Source of the DNA: Uranotaenia lowii
Lineage: Eukaryota > Arthropoda > Insecta > Diptera > Culicidae
DNA length: 64,000 nucleotides
Direction of reading: 5' to 3'
Assembly: GCF_029784155.1 (NCBI RefSeq)
Contig: NC_073692.1
Coordinates: forward strand, 332,401,920 to 332,465,919
Shown here: piece by piece, positions 43,005-55,433 of the stretch
Position numbering within the stretch: position 1 is the first letter of the stretch
How the letters are laid out: each line of letters opens with the position of its first letter
Program-made: the position numbers and the translations under genes
Notes under the pieces: model-generated
What the model saw: the letters and a program-made list of their open reading frames with translations, nothing else
The model's database searches: none
Told to the model about the DNA's origin: nothing

Positions 43005-45917
43005 TTGTGCATTAGACAGGCTTAAATTTGAACGAAAAATGATCAAACAGTTTTAGTTTTCCTTTGGGCCCAACAATAACTTTGCAAATTTTAATGACTT
43101 TACAAATTTGCAAATTTAAGCACTAGGAGTCGGCCAAGGAAAAAACCGGATTTTTTTTTTCAATTTGTAATACATTTTAGCAAATACTGCATATCGGCTT
43201 TTAGGTCTATTAATTTTTTTAAACCCTTGAACAAATCAGAAAAAAAAATTTCGACAGAAATACTGCACGTTGTTTTGACAAATATATTTAGATAGTGTTG
43301 CTTTGAAAAGTGTTAAGAATTTTTTTATTTTTTGCAATTCCACGTGAATTTGTAGTACCTGGTGGCTCCAGAGAGTATGTTTTTATTGTAAGGCTTGTAC
43401 TGAACAGCCTATTTGATTATTTTCTATAACTGTGACCAGGTTTCTGCATCAGGGTAACATTTTTACACGACGTACTTTAAAATTGTTTCTATATTTCTAA
43501 ACTAAGTTCTTTAAAGGCAAGTAAGTAATATTAATGTGAAAGATTTATGTTATAACAATATGCTATTTTGTGTGACTTAACTGTGTCACAAATATTAAAA
43601 TTTGTTTCAGCCTCAACGGCTGTAAAAATGACCAAAATTCAAATATAAAGCTTTTGGTCAAAAATAAATTTAGGTATTCACCACCACCTCCAAACAACCA
43701 TTAAAGTAAAATTTTTAAAATAAAAAAATATAAATTCAGAATCACAACTTGGAATTAGAGTAAGGTTACCATATCCTGCAACGCCAAAAAGAGTACATTG
43801 AGGAAAAATTTCAAAATTGTAAAGACGAACGCCATTTATTTAAAAACCATGATGTTTTAGGTCATTCATGATGATAAAAAAACTGCATTTTTAAAGAGTT
43901 TTTTATAGAGGCGTTTTTTTTTTCATTCTCTAACAACATAATTGCTTATTCGTGCGCTTTTGATTTGTATACTCTGCAGTACAAGTTGTTACAATGTATA
44001 TTGCCTACTGTCCGGGAGTTCATTGCATAATCAAAGGAGCTTATTTTGAACGAAAAAACTCGATTAAAACCGTGAATGTACTCGTGATGTATAGGAAGAT
44101 AATAGTAAATTTAGATGACAAAATTTGATTGAATTCCTTTCGCCAAAAAAAGAGTATGTACATTTTGTAAAATTTCACAAAAAGAAGAGTACGCTCATTT
44201 TTCTTTCGAAAAAGAGTACATGTACTCTTAAAAGAGTACGTATGGTATCCCTAGATTTAATATGAACTTAACACATTGTGGACCAAATACGAGATACCTC
44301 GCGTTTTCGCTTGCCGCGAATATGCTACACTTGACAACATAACCCAAATGTTAAAAAAATTATGATGAAACTTTGATCTGCAAAATTTAACACAACACTC
44401 CGAGTAACTCAAAGATATTCAATTAGTAGAATTTGGTTCTGTGGATTCTGAGATATAGGATGTCGAATGTTTGTATTTCCCGGTAATAATTTCTTCGTGG
44501 ACCAGAGAGCAGCTGTGATTAAAACAAAATTTAAAAATAATTGACAATAATAGTTTAGAATCAGAGTAAAATATCTAAACCCGTTTAGACCAAATATTCC
44601 AGCCGTCATCAACACGCCCTAGTAGTGTCACGTTTGATAGACAGAACGTTTGTGATGATAACGCGCAATGCTCGTTGCCTGCTTGCAGAGCAGTGAGACA
44701 GATAAAACTTCCTTACCTCAGCGTTGGTATAATTTCCACCTCTCAACAACAGTTACCCATCTATGGGGCTTCCTACAGATTCAATGAAACAAACTGTTGA
44801 TTGCGACAGATGACGGCTTTATATAGAAATACAAAAAATCTAACGACCAGATGGATGGATTCCAGTAGGTATCCATTTGGAGGCGTCATCCCCGTTGGCT
44901 GACAAAAAATGTTGTCGCCAGAATTGGGATTTCGTCTGAATAATGCATGCAATTGATTTCGAAAAGTGCACTCCCTCTGAGCTTGGTTGGTTGTTTGGTT
45001 GGTTTGAAAATAAAAAAAAGAGCGCGGAACCATCCGGGGCCAAGTGGATCAGGTGATAAATAATCCTGGGTTTTTTTTTTCGGGTTCCCTCGGTACATCC
45101 TCCAACCGCCCCAAACTTGATTATTGAAGAACCTTGACGTAGTTCTCGCCTCACCGCCATGCCATAACTTCACGGCAGCATTTAATCTGGCCGAGCTGCT
45201 GCTGCTGAAAAGCATAACACTTGGCATGTGAAAACTGTGTGTTGGAGTTTTTCCCTGCTGCTGCTGCGATAATGGAGAAAAATTTCCAAGCGAAGGGGTT
45301 GAGCTGAAGAATGGACTTTGGGGCAAGGAATTGCTCCCGGCACCCTAAATTCCAAGGCAACTGAGAATGTTTGAGAACATCCTTTCGTTTGTCGGGATTC
45401 AGTTCGAGTCAGTCAGTTGTCGTCGTGGGAGGATGACTCTGTTGATCGACTCTTCTCCATACCTAACTCCACCAAGAGCCAGCTGCTCTTTCTTTGGAGA
45501 GGCCAGCATTAAGCAGCTGGTCGAAGAGAGCGGAAGAGCGAGAGAGCAAACTTTACCTACTAGGTACTCCCAGACAGAGATTTAAAGGAAAGTGTTGACT
45601 AGTCCGTCTGCCTAAACCTACTTCGTGTTGTATAGAAGAAACAGGGAAAAAAAGGTTCACATCCTGTAGTCTCCGTTTCTTTTAATCTGAGTTGCCAGTT
45701 ATCATTTTTAGGTTGAAAATTTTTGATATTTATGTGCAAATTTGTTACGTGTTAAAATTTCCCGAATTCGATGATTTATGGATACATAAAAAAGATCCAA
45801 TTTTCTTAAAATTCATATTAAAATTTTTAATCAGAACTCTAAATCTAACTTTGAATCTGAATCTGAAATTTGAATTTTGGACCGTAGCTATGTATTCTGA
45901 AATTGAATAATAATGCT
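43005..45917. other. Non-coding DNA, GC-richer at 44640-45560
   Basis: 43760-44260 has repeated agagtac motifs of a dispersed repeat. 44640-45560 is GC-richer and low in repeats, possibly intronic or regulatory. No exon recognised. Confidence 0.4.
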
Positions 45918-45921
45918 TATA

Positions 45922-47230
45922 AAGTCTGCTTCATTTAATATTGGAACAAATTCTTTTGCTCATTGTGGCGCTCCTAGTGGACGGATTTGGAAACTTTTTT
46001 CACCCACGTGTCGGGAAATTCATTACCTTTCACCATGTATTTATGTCATAACACCAAACGATAGCATTTTGTAAACAACCGCCATGGAAGCCGAACGGAG
46101 AGATCAATTTGTGCACAGTTTTCTTGAAAATCCATTGTTGTCGGCATCGAAGCTAGCTAAACAGCTTAAAATGCCCAGAAATACCGTATGGCGTGTTATC
46201 AAGCAGTACAAGGAAATATTGACGACGGCTCGGAAGCCGCATTCGAAGCGTCGGAGTGGAACTGTCGACCGGAAACTGCGTGGGAAAGTCATCAAGGCCG
46301 TCAAGAGGAATCCCAATCTTTCAGACCGCGATTTGGCCAATAAGTTCCAGGCCGCTCACAGTACGGTGCGACGAATTCGTCTCCGGGAAGGAATAAGGTC
46401 ATTCCGAGCCAGCAAACAGCCAAATCGGACGCTGAAGCAGAACAATGTGGCCAGAATCCGTGCTCGAAAGCTGTACGACCAAGTGCTGACCAAGTTCGAC
46501 GGATGTATTCTGATGGACGATGAGACCTACGTGAAGGCGGACTTTGGGCAAATCCCAGGTCAAAAATTTTATTTGGCGACGGCTCGGGGGGATGTACCTG
46601 CAAAATTTAAGTTCGTGTTTGCGGATAAATTCGCCCGCAAGTACATGATTTGGCAGGGGATATGCAGTTGTGGACAGAAAACCAAAGTCTTTCTCACTGA
46701 CAAGACAATGACATCAGAAGTCTACAAAAAAGAGTGCCTACAGAAACGGATTCTGCCGTTTATTCGTGCCCACGGCCGTCCAGTAATGTTTTGGCCGGAC
46801 CTCGCAAGCTGCCATTACAGCAAAACGGTTATGGAATGGTACGCAACGAACGGGATCAGCGTAATACCGAAGGACCTCAACCCCCCAAACTGCCCCCAGT
46901 TCCGGCCGATAGAGAAATACTGGGCAATCACGAAGCGGAGGCTTAAGGCAAAGGGAAAACTTGTTAGGAACATGACTCAAATGAAGAACTGGTGGAATCA
47001 AATCGCCAAAACGGTGGACGAAAAGGGAGTGCGCCGCCTAATGTGCCGTATTACGGGAAAAGTACGAGAATTTCTTCGAAACAGCAATGAATAATTTTTT
47101 TTAATTTTTTTTATGAAAGAGTAAAAAAAATGCTACATTTGTATGAAAAACAAATTATGAATTCGTTAATAAATGACTGAACTATAATACACGCAATTGT
47201 TTGTGTTCCAATATTAAATGAAGCAGACTT
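45922..47230 (+). mobile_element. Apparently intact DD37E mariner-type transposon
   Basis: Perfect 27-bp TIRs (aagtctgcttcatttaatat and 7 more bases) at 45922-45948 and 47204-47230. TA duplications at 45920-45921 and 47231-47232. The 1309-bp element has a single full-length transposase ORF with 162 bp before and 136 bp after it. Confidence 0.96.
46084..47094 (+). CDS. DD37E (ITmD37E) transposase, full length
   Basis: 336 aa from an ATG in good context (gccATGG) with no stop or frameshift. It has two helix-turn-helix regions, about residues 20-43 (SASKLAKQLKMPRNTVWRVI) and 79-101 (LSDRDLANKFQAAHSTVRRI), of the paired-like DNA-binding type. The catalytic domain has MDDETY (Asp146), WPDLASCHY (Asp239) and RPIEKYW (Glu277). 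The 37 residues between the last two define the DD37E class. A basic stretch KPHSKRRSG may be a nuclear signal. It would bind the 27-bp TIRs and move the element by cut and paste into TA sites. The intact frame and perfect TIRs suggest recent or present activity. Length is typical for the family. Confidence 0.95.
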   Translation: MEAERRDQFVHSFLENPLLSASKLAKQLKMPRNTVWRVIKQYKEILTTARKPHSKRRSGTVDRKLRGKVIKAVKRNPNLSDRDLANKFQAAHSTVRRIRLREGIRSFRASKQPNRTLKQNNVARIRARKLYDQVLTKFDGCILMDDETYVKADFGQIPGQKFYLATARGDVPAKFKFVFADKFARKYMIWQGICSCGQKTKVFLTDKTMTSEVYKKECLQKRILPFIRAHGRPVMFWPDLASCHYSKTVMEWYATNGISVIPKDLNPPNCPQFRPIEKYWAITKRRLKAKGKLVRNMTQMKNWWNQIAKTVDEKGVRRLMCRITGKVREFLRNSNE

Positions 47231-47232
47231 TA

Positions 47233-47704
47233 CAAACACAGCCAAATCTTGTCAGCATCCCGGTGAGTAGTAAAAGTACATTTACTACTCATCTTAACTC
47301 GTCCGGGCCCACTGTGCAGTATTGGACCCAGAGACAACTGAAACACAAAGAGAAAGTAACGTGGACAAGAGTATCTTACGTTTCCATGATTATAAAATGT
47401 TTGAAATATTACTAAAATTTATTGTGCTCCTTGATGGTGGCCCTTGTGAGTTTGTTCTTCTGTGGGTAGAAATGAAGTTTTTCTGCACAGAAATCCATAA
47501 TATTGCAGTGTAAATTGAATCAATTGATAAATTGTAATTTTATAATGATTTTACTGAAGGTTTAGCCAAACAACAGGTTATGGATTATTGTGCCCCATCA
47601 TCCCCCTTTTTGAAAATAAATATTGGAAAGCACAGAAAAAAAATTAGAACCACCATAAAATCATTTGAATTTAACTTTGACAAAACATTTGCATTCTGAA
47701 TCTA
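47233..47704. other. Short spacer
   Basis: A 10-bp hairpin gagtagtaaa/tttactactc lies near 47266-47291. No gene. Confidence 0.5.
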
Positions 47705-49206
47705 TCTATATATATAAAAAGCAATTTCTGTGGGTTTGTTTGTTTGTCCTCTATAGACTCAGCCGTCTTAAGAGCTAGAGGTCTGAAATTTGACATGAAT
47801 GCTCATTGAGACCAGGAATGATGAAAAATGTTTTCAGGTTTTCAGATGACCCATTCTGAAGGGGGTCGTCCATACAAGTCAAATATTGTTTTCGCGTTTT
47901 TCACGTTATTTTTCGTCGGATCGTGATGAAAATTTGCACATGGGGGCTTTGAGAGATGAGAAATCGTTTTCAGGTATTGAATTTTGGGTCAGGGGTCGGC
48001 AAAAGGGATCGTCCATATTAACTTTTCAATATTTTTGTGATATTGACGTTAGTGTACATCGGATTGAGATAAAAAATTGCGCTCGGATGGTTTTAGGAAC
48101 GAAAACCGATTGACGGTATCAAATTTTGTGTAAGGGGCTAGCCAAAGGGGTCGTCCATATTCACTGTTCACTATTTTTGTGATACTGACGTTATTATGCA
48201 TCGGATGAAAATTGGTACACGGAAGTTTCGAATGACAAGCGAACGATTCCAGGTATCAAATTCAGTGTAAGGGGTCGACAAAAGGGGTCGTCCATATCAT
48301 TTGTTCAATATTTTTGTGATATTGACGTTATTATTCATCGTATTGAGAAGAAAATTAGTGCTCGGATATTTTTAGGGACACGTAATCGATTGACTGTATC
48401 AAATTTTGTATAAGGGGCAAGTCAAAGGGGTTGTCCATATTAACTGTTCGGTTTTTTGTGATATTGACGTTATTATACATCGGATTCAGATTAAAATTGG
48501 AACACGAGAATTTTGAATGATGTACAAACGATTTCAGGTATCAAATTATGTGTAAGGGACCGGCAAAAGGGGGCATATTACCTTTTAATTTTTTTTTGTG
48601 AAATTGACGTTATTATACATCAGATTGAGATGAAAATTTGCACATAGAAATTATTAAGGTCGAACAACTGATTCTAATTATCCAATTTTGAGTCAGGGGT
48701 CGGCCAAAAAGGACGTCCTTATTTACTATTCACTGTTTTTTTTTTGCGATATTGACGTTATTATGCAACGGATTGGTTTGAAAATTTGCACACAGGAGTT
48801 TTGAAGGAACGATCTGCAACGATTGAATCGAAATTTATACACGGTTTATTGAAGTTGGGACGGTAAATTGATTTCTAATTTCAATATTTGTATATAACGA
48901 CAAAAAAGGGGGTTTTATTAACTGTGAAATTTGCTTTGCAATAATTACGTGAGTTTGTATCGCATCGAAACGAAAATTCATAAACGGGGATGTTTTAACA
49001 CGGTCAATTGATTCCTGATTTCAAATTTACTAGCAAACGACAGAAAAAGTGAACGTACATATAATGTGTTCAACATTTTTGCAATAATTGCTTAAAAATG
49101 CATTCGGAATTGCATCTGGAAAATGCCTGTAAATTGACATTCATTCAAACTGTTCATGACATATTCTAAATTAAAAGCGAAACGGAGTTCGTATGGGATC
49201 AGCTAG
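47705..49206 (+). mobile_element. Helitron-like (HINE-type) element with internal minisatellite
   Basis: Begins TCTATATATATAAAAAGC after an A and ends GATCAGCTAG before a T, matching the 5'-TC...CTRR-3' and A/T insertion rule of Helitrons. The body contains at least six diverged repeats of about 140 bp, each with ggggtcgtccatatt, gatattgacgttatta and catcggattgagat. No Rep/helicase. The 3' hairpin is weak (cgaa/ttcg), so the class is probable and not certain. Confidence 0.65.
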
Positions 49207-49209
49207 TTT

Positions 49210-49950
49210 AAATAATAAATTTCAAAACGGAAAATGAACGCTTAAACTGAATCAGAATTATTAGTCGAAACTAGATTCTAGATTCTTAATCTTAAAATTA
49301 ATTCACCCGTTAGGGTTTTTTTTACCTTAAAAATCACCAAAAGGAGGAATCGGACCAAAAATTAAGCCTGTTTCCCAAAAAACGTCTAAGTGCCAAAGAG
49401 TCTATTTCATGACCAAAAAAAATTTCTTTCGTGATTCGATCATGAAATTTTTCATCAGTATTTTTCATCAAGTATCAGCGCCAAGTATGAAATTATTTGA
49501 TTGCTTCCTGATTTAGCGCAACGAGTTTTAATTCAGTATGGAAATTCAGTTAGGAAACGTAATGTGGGATATTGAATAAACCAAAAAATAAATCAATTGA
49601 GCTTGAATAAACACACTGTTAATTGTAATTACTCATATTTTTAACTTCGTTTGTTGCTAATACCAGTTACAACTGTCATCGTCCTTGCTCTATATAAGCA
49701 TATTTTTTTCATAAGTTGATGACCTGTAAACGTTGCTTTTATTTTATTTGACGAAATAAATCTGTCTGTAATTTTTCAAGCGTCTGCAAATGGCACCGAT
49801 GTGGATCTTTAGAACACAAAATAACAAAAATATGGATAAGGGTTTTTTTTCATAAAAATACCTATAAGTCACTCAAACGCATCCGAATGGCAAATCATAG
49901 CTGGTGGGGAATGATGAATTTTGAAGTGGGGTATCGTGGGCCATCTATAT
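49210..49950. other. AT-rich DNA without recognisable features
   Basis: Nothing supported. Confidence 0.5.
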
Positions 49951-49951
49951 G

Positions 49952-50330
49952 AGCCAGCAGCCTTGGCTTAGAGGTTAGAGCGTATGTCTTCCAAGCCAGA
50001 GGTCATGAGATCGAATCTTGCTCATAGCATACATAGTACTGTTTCTGGAGGTTGGTGGTTTTAGCATTTATAGCATGCTAAAGGATGGATCTTTCAAGGG
50101 AGACACCAAAGGCATCTTATTATCAAGAGTTTCGGTTTAAATAAAATTTTCCCGAAGAAATTGTAGGAGATGTCCACACGATAGATGTATGATGGTGCCC
50201 TCGGTGAGTAGGGATGTAGACTTTCAAGTTTTTATGCTTTGTGTTTTCAAAATTTGAATGCGACGATTCTGCAAAACCAGAAATCACCGAAGCTTAATGT
50301 CCCGATAAGATAATCATACCAATAATGAAC
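49952..50330 (+). mobile_element. tRNA-derived SINE
   Basis: The A-box region tggcttagaggttagagcg and B box gagatcgaatcttgc lie at tRNA-like spacing, followed by a unique body of about 300 bp. No poly(A) or duplication clearly belongs to it. Confidence 0.55.
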
Positions 50331-50569
50331 TATGAAAATAAATAAATAAACCAATAATGAACGTTCGACATTTTCCCTTGGTCTTCTTTAATTGATATTT
50401 TTCGGTGATTTACGACGAAAAATAAAACTGCTGTTTTTTACATTTCGGCTTACTGAATTTCAGCCATCCTAAGAAAAACTTTATTTAAATTTACAAGAAA
50501 TAGAGTATAAATTTTACAAATTTTTCACAAATAATTTACTTTCTAAATCCTAATCCCACCCTAGCATAA

Positions 50570-51028
50570 AGTTGCCAGATTTCCCAGTTTAATCCGGGTT
50601 TGATACAAAATTTGGGAACAGTCTGGCCCGGCCCGGTTTCCCGGATTTCATTGATAAATGCCCGGATTTTGTTATCACTTTATTTTTCAAATCAAACAAA
50701 ATAAAAAAATAAAATGTGTTGTAAACTTTTAATTCCGCCACCAAAACAAAAATTTTTGAGCAGATTTTGCAAAACTAATCATGAAAGGTTTTTCGAAGCC
50801 TAAAATACGGTTTAAAATCTGTTTAAGAGTTTTGATGAAAAAAAAATTGAATTTTTTATCTTGATTTTTATTGAGTAATTTCTGGGTTTTGTCCGAATTG
50901 GCCCGGATATTGCCTGGATTTCTTGTCGTCAATTTAGAAATGAAATGCCCGGATTCTGCCAGGTTTATATAGAAAATTGCCCGGTTTGTCCGGTCCGGAT
51001 ACATGCTGAAAAAATTATGGCAACCTTA
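50570..51028. mobile_element. MITE of the aaggttg(a/c)cag family, inverted copy
   Basis: Ends agttgccag (50570) and atggcaacctta (51017-51028). The sequence ctagcataa flanks both sides (50561-50569 and 51031-51039). The interior, with ccgg repeats, matches 5530-5977 in reverse orientation. Confidence 0.75.
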
Positions 51029-51040
51029 ATCTAGCATAAA

Positions 51041-53888
51041 TCACATAGCTCTAGAGTGTCTATATGAAACTATTGGAGGTTTGGCGCTTATAATTTTATT
51101 CAGATTTCAGGCGCATTCAATTTTTTTTTATTTCTAAGACCGCCAATAAATCCATGAAATCTTTAATTTTGAAACATTCGTTTTTTAAGATCGCCCCCTG
51201 GAAGACCAGACACAAAAAAACACCTTTTTGGGACTTTGATTGTCAATTTAACACTCCTTGTTTAAAATTGATATAGATGTCTCTCTTGTAGCTCAACCGT
51301 TTGTACATCATTTATAGTTTTGAAAACCTCGTAACGTAACTCAAATATGATTCTCAGACAATCTATATATGAGGCCCTTGGAGTCAAAAGGGTATAAGTG
51401 ACAAAATTAAAAAAAAAACTGAGATAAACAACAAACCGATGAAAAAATTATAATATCTGTAGAAACTTATGTGTCCGTTTTACCCGACCTTGAGGTGTCC
51501 GTCTTACCCGCCTTTGCAACTTTTTTTTCAAAACGTTCCTTGTTCAAGCTCTTTGACTGAAATTCGCTGATTTTTCTCCGAATGGTTAAAAAGAAGCCTA
51601 ATAAACATTCTACCTTTGAAAACGGTTTAAATTTTAGAAAACTTTGCGAGTTATGAACTATTTTATGAGGAGAGGAAATTACATCGGATAATGGATCCTC
51701 AAAGTTTTTTGTATGTTTTGTTTACTATAATGGGACCTTGCTTGCTATGAATAAACAAAAGGTCTCGAAAGTGTTGATACACTTAGACGAACATATTCCC
51801 ATCATTAGATTTGTGCGAAACATTGTAATTTTCGAAGTATTGAAAGTGTCCGTTTAACCCGCTGTGTCCGTCTTACCCGACTTTCCCCTATCCCTTTGCC
51901 TTCAAAGTCCCTGTAAGTGATGTACTTATATTTACCCCTTTACCGGCTTTGCGTCCATCCAACGCTGTCAAAATGTTCAAAATCTGAATACTAGAAACTT
52001 AGCTAACTTGAAAAGAAAGTGTCCCATTTTTAAATTAACTAAACATTAAGCTAAAATTAGAAGCTACGTATGTGGCTTAAAACACGTTTTTGTGAACCAT
52101 ATTTCGAAAAATGGATTGACGTTATTTTACACACTTTGGCATCTTTAAATTCTTTATATACGAAACACTAATTTTTTTGTCGAATTTTCCGATCTTTTTC
52201 TCAACCTGCATTTGTTAAGATCGTGAATCATTATTAAAATTCCCTTTATAAATTTTAATTCTGAATCCTGTTTCTTCCTTAATTCACTGAGATACAATCC
52301 ATCTTTTAGACGAGGGTAACTTTTAAGTTATGCAATGCATGCTTCATTTGAAGTTATCAGCCCAGAAATCTAGTCCAAATATGCCAAACTGGCCGGAGGA
52401 GGTGGCCGGCTGCTGCCGCTCATTTCAATAAGAATGTCGAACTACGAAAATGTAAATCAAATAAACACGTCGTTGGCCGAAGGCTTCGATTGCAAGCAGC
52501 TTGGGGACTGTTGCTGGCCCAGCATAGCCTAGCCTGAAAGACCCCGACAACGACGTCAAACGCAATCGATATCAGTAGTGGCAGCTGCCGGCCGGCCGAT
52601 GTGCTGTCGATTGCTTCTGGCCCTGGCAATGGCACACAACCCAGAAAGGGAATTCCTCGAGGAGGCCCCGATGGGAATTGGAATAGTGGCGCGGAACATG
52701 TTACGCGACATTCCAACGAACGCCTCCGGTCGCTCCCGTTCCGTTCTGGTCTCGTTCTGCGCTGACCAACCTCAAACTTCAAATCGTTCGTTCGTTCGTT
52801 TATATTCTCGGGGTAGCCTTTGGGAAGAGGTTGGACATTTTGGAAGGAATCTCCAATTCTTGTTGCTTTAACCCCCATTACGCTTAACTTTGCTTTTCCG
52901 AAGCACCTTCCCTCGAAAGAGTATGCAGAGGAAAACGACAAGGTGGTGGTAAACTGGCGCCTGGCGGTCCGCCGAACGAACCGAAGTGTAACGTGTTGTT
53001 TTCTATATTATTCACGGAGTAGAGGAGACGCCAAAAAAAAACCGAAGACCGAAAGAAAGCAAGAAAGAATAAGGATGCGAAGGCTAAGGGCACTGACTGA
53101 GAGAACATTTTTCCCCGATGGGACCGCGCCGGTTGAACAACAGAATGGTTCTCCGGATTGATACAGGCGAAGCCGTTGGGTTAAAGGAGACAGAACTTTT
53201 TGCCTACATATACCTATCCACACATAACATATACAGGAATCACATTTAGGTGTACATATTTTAATAGTTTTCGCCATTCTGGGATTAGAATAATCGATCG
53301 GCTTCCGCCTTTTCCAATTCGGCATCCGTGGTGTGGTTTTTTCGTGTGATTTTTTTCTTTGAGTGTAAATATCCGTTATTGCATTAATAAATAATCAATT
53401 TAAACTATTTCTAATGTATTCTAACGTATCACAAACCACTTGGATAAATTTAGATTTAGATTTAATGTTTCGTTTATTCTAATCGTTTAATCTAATCTTT
53501 TTAATCGTTACAATTTGAGTTACAATTTTGATTTCTGAGGTGTTTGATAGAGAGAAAAAAAACTTTCATTTAATATACTGAGATGATTGAGTTGCATTTC
53601 CCCTGTTCAGTCAAGGTTGAATATCCTTCTTGAACATAAATTTAGTTTTGATTAGTTTGCTTTCAATGGGTAAACGGTTCCAATTAGCAATGCCTCTTAT
53701 CAATTGAGGCTTAAAGCTAAAGCACATCCAACATGTTCCCAAATAGAATGTTTTACATAAACATCACTTTTTACTCGAATTTTAAGAAGTGATACCAACC
53801 TGTTAATCAATTGGATTCACCTGGGAGTTTCAATCTATGACATGACAATATACGATATTAGCAGCTCTTGTGTTTTTCAGCCCATCCT
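51041..53888. other. Non-coding DNA, GC-rich at 52390-53170
   Basis: 51365-51415 resembles one arm of the MITE at 54930-55280. 52390-53170 is GC-rich, with a (cgtt)n run at about 52787-52799. It has overlapping short ORFs on both strands but none with recognisable similarity. It may be upstream or intronic DNA of a host gene. Confidence 0.4.
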
Positions 53889-54626
53889 AGTACACGCAGG
53901 GGCGGTCCTAGACCTGGCTCTTGGGGGGGGGGGTGAATTTCGGAATTTTCAAAAATCAGACAATATAGGGAACGTGAATATCTAGCGAAACAACATTCAT
54001 TTTTAGAAAGCGAAGGGAGGGGGTGATGACAGCGCAATAATTTCAACAAAATATTAATGTTTCTCATTTTGCTAAAATACGTTTGGAAATCCAAAGATTT
54101 ATTTGAGAGTTTGTTAATAATTGTTATGAATTTATACTGAATATTTTATTACTTTTCTGAAGTATTTTCTGAATCGTGATTCGAAAATATCGAACTATTA
54201 TTAATTCTTGTTTTTATTCTTCAATTTCTAAAAATAAATTTAATTCTAAAATAAGATTTTTAAAAACAAATTCTTCGATAGAAGCTTTGGAAATCTATTT
54301 CTATTGAAAGAAATAGTAACCATTTTGTAACGGATAATTTATGAAAAAAGTGAAAAATCGTATTTTTTCTTCATGCACTCAATGTTTCCAAACTTGTTGT
54401 ATATTTTAAAAATGAAATAAAAAAAAAGTTGAATAAAGGGTTGATTTCTGATAGTAAATACTATTTTTTAATAAAAAAAAATCCTAATCAAATGCAATTA
54501 AAATAACCGAATTTCCAGATTCAGAGTGGATTTAATTATTAAGCTTGATTTCTACTTAAAATTTTAATAATTTTAGTGGATAAACAAAAAGCAATATCGG
54601 CAATATTGAAATTTAACCGCGTTGAT

Positions 54627-54722
54627 TAGAAATTAGATTATTAGATTAGATTAGATTAGATTATTAGATTAGATTAGATTATTAGATTAGATTAGATTAT
54701 TAGATTAGATTATTAGATTAGA
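54627..54722 (+). repeat. (ATTAGATT)-type tandem repeat
   Basis: Alternating attagatt and attatt units over about 95 bp. Confidence 0.9.
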
Positions 54723-54929
54723 AATTAGACAAATATCTTTCGAATGGTCAACTTCAGCGATTGCCTTTTTACAAGAAAATTGTCGAGTGATAACGGGATA
54801 GTTTTATCTCTGGGTTTATCTTTCCTGGGAAAAATGATAACAGGCAAGTTTTTGGAGAATGGAGAATGTTAATCTGTTAAACTGTTAATCATTATTAAAA
54901 TTGTTTAATTATGATAACGGCTCAAAATA

Positions 54930-55280
54930 CATATATGAGATTCTTGGAGCCAAAGGGGTATAAGTGCATAAAAGCTTATGAAAGACGTAAACTATCGCAG
55001 CAAACGTGCCTTCGAAGGATAAATAAATGATTTTTTTTAAAAAAAGAAGTTAATTTCGAGAAAACACATTTTTAAGTTGATGTGTTCGGCCATTTTGCGT
55101 TTATTTATCTAAAATTTATATTTCTCTACTAAACGTAAAAGTATGTAAATAAAATTCAAAAAATCTGAAGGAATCATCCATTGTAGTTTTAATTATGAAG
55201 AATCGTTTGGAAATATTAATTTAAAATCGATCAATTTTGCACTTATACTTATACCCCTTTGGCTCCGAGGGCCTCATATG
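54930..55280. mobile_element. MITE, gaggccct...ggggtataagtgc family
   Basis: Left catatatgagattcttggag and right, inverted, catatgaggccctcggag, then ccaaaggggtataagt. TA flanks both ends (54928-54929 and 55281-55282). 351 bp, non-coding. Related to 24471-24725. Confidence 0.8.
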
Positions 55281-55433
55281 TAAGTACCTACGTCGAGGCA
55301 AATACAATCATAGCTAATTTTCTTCTAACAACGTTTTAAAACAAACATCCTACGTAAGGAACAAAAAAAAAATCGTTCAATGTGAGCTTATTTTTGATTC
55401 CTTCAGGTCGATTATTATTTTTTTGTTTACTTA

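Noticed and set aside
50561..51040. Exact 9-bp duplication with fixed TIR boundary for the inverted MITE copy
   Set aside because: ctagcataa flanks both sides, but two extra bases lie between the right TIR and the duplication, so the exact boundary is uncertain.
52420..53325. Overlapping 100-170 aa ORFs in the GC-rich block
   Set aside because: Frames occur on both strands, as expected by chance in GC-rich DNA. No domain, splice pattern or codon evidence supports an exon.
54627..54722. Telomeric repeat
   Set aside because: The (attagatt)n pattern is not TTAGG-type, is short and is internal. Most Diptera lack TTAGG telomeres.
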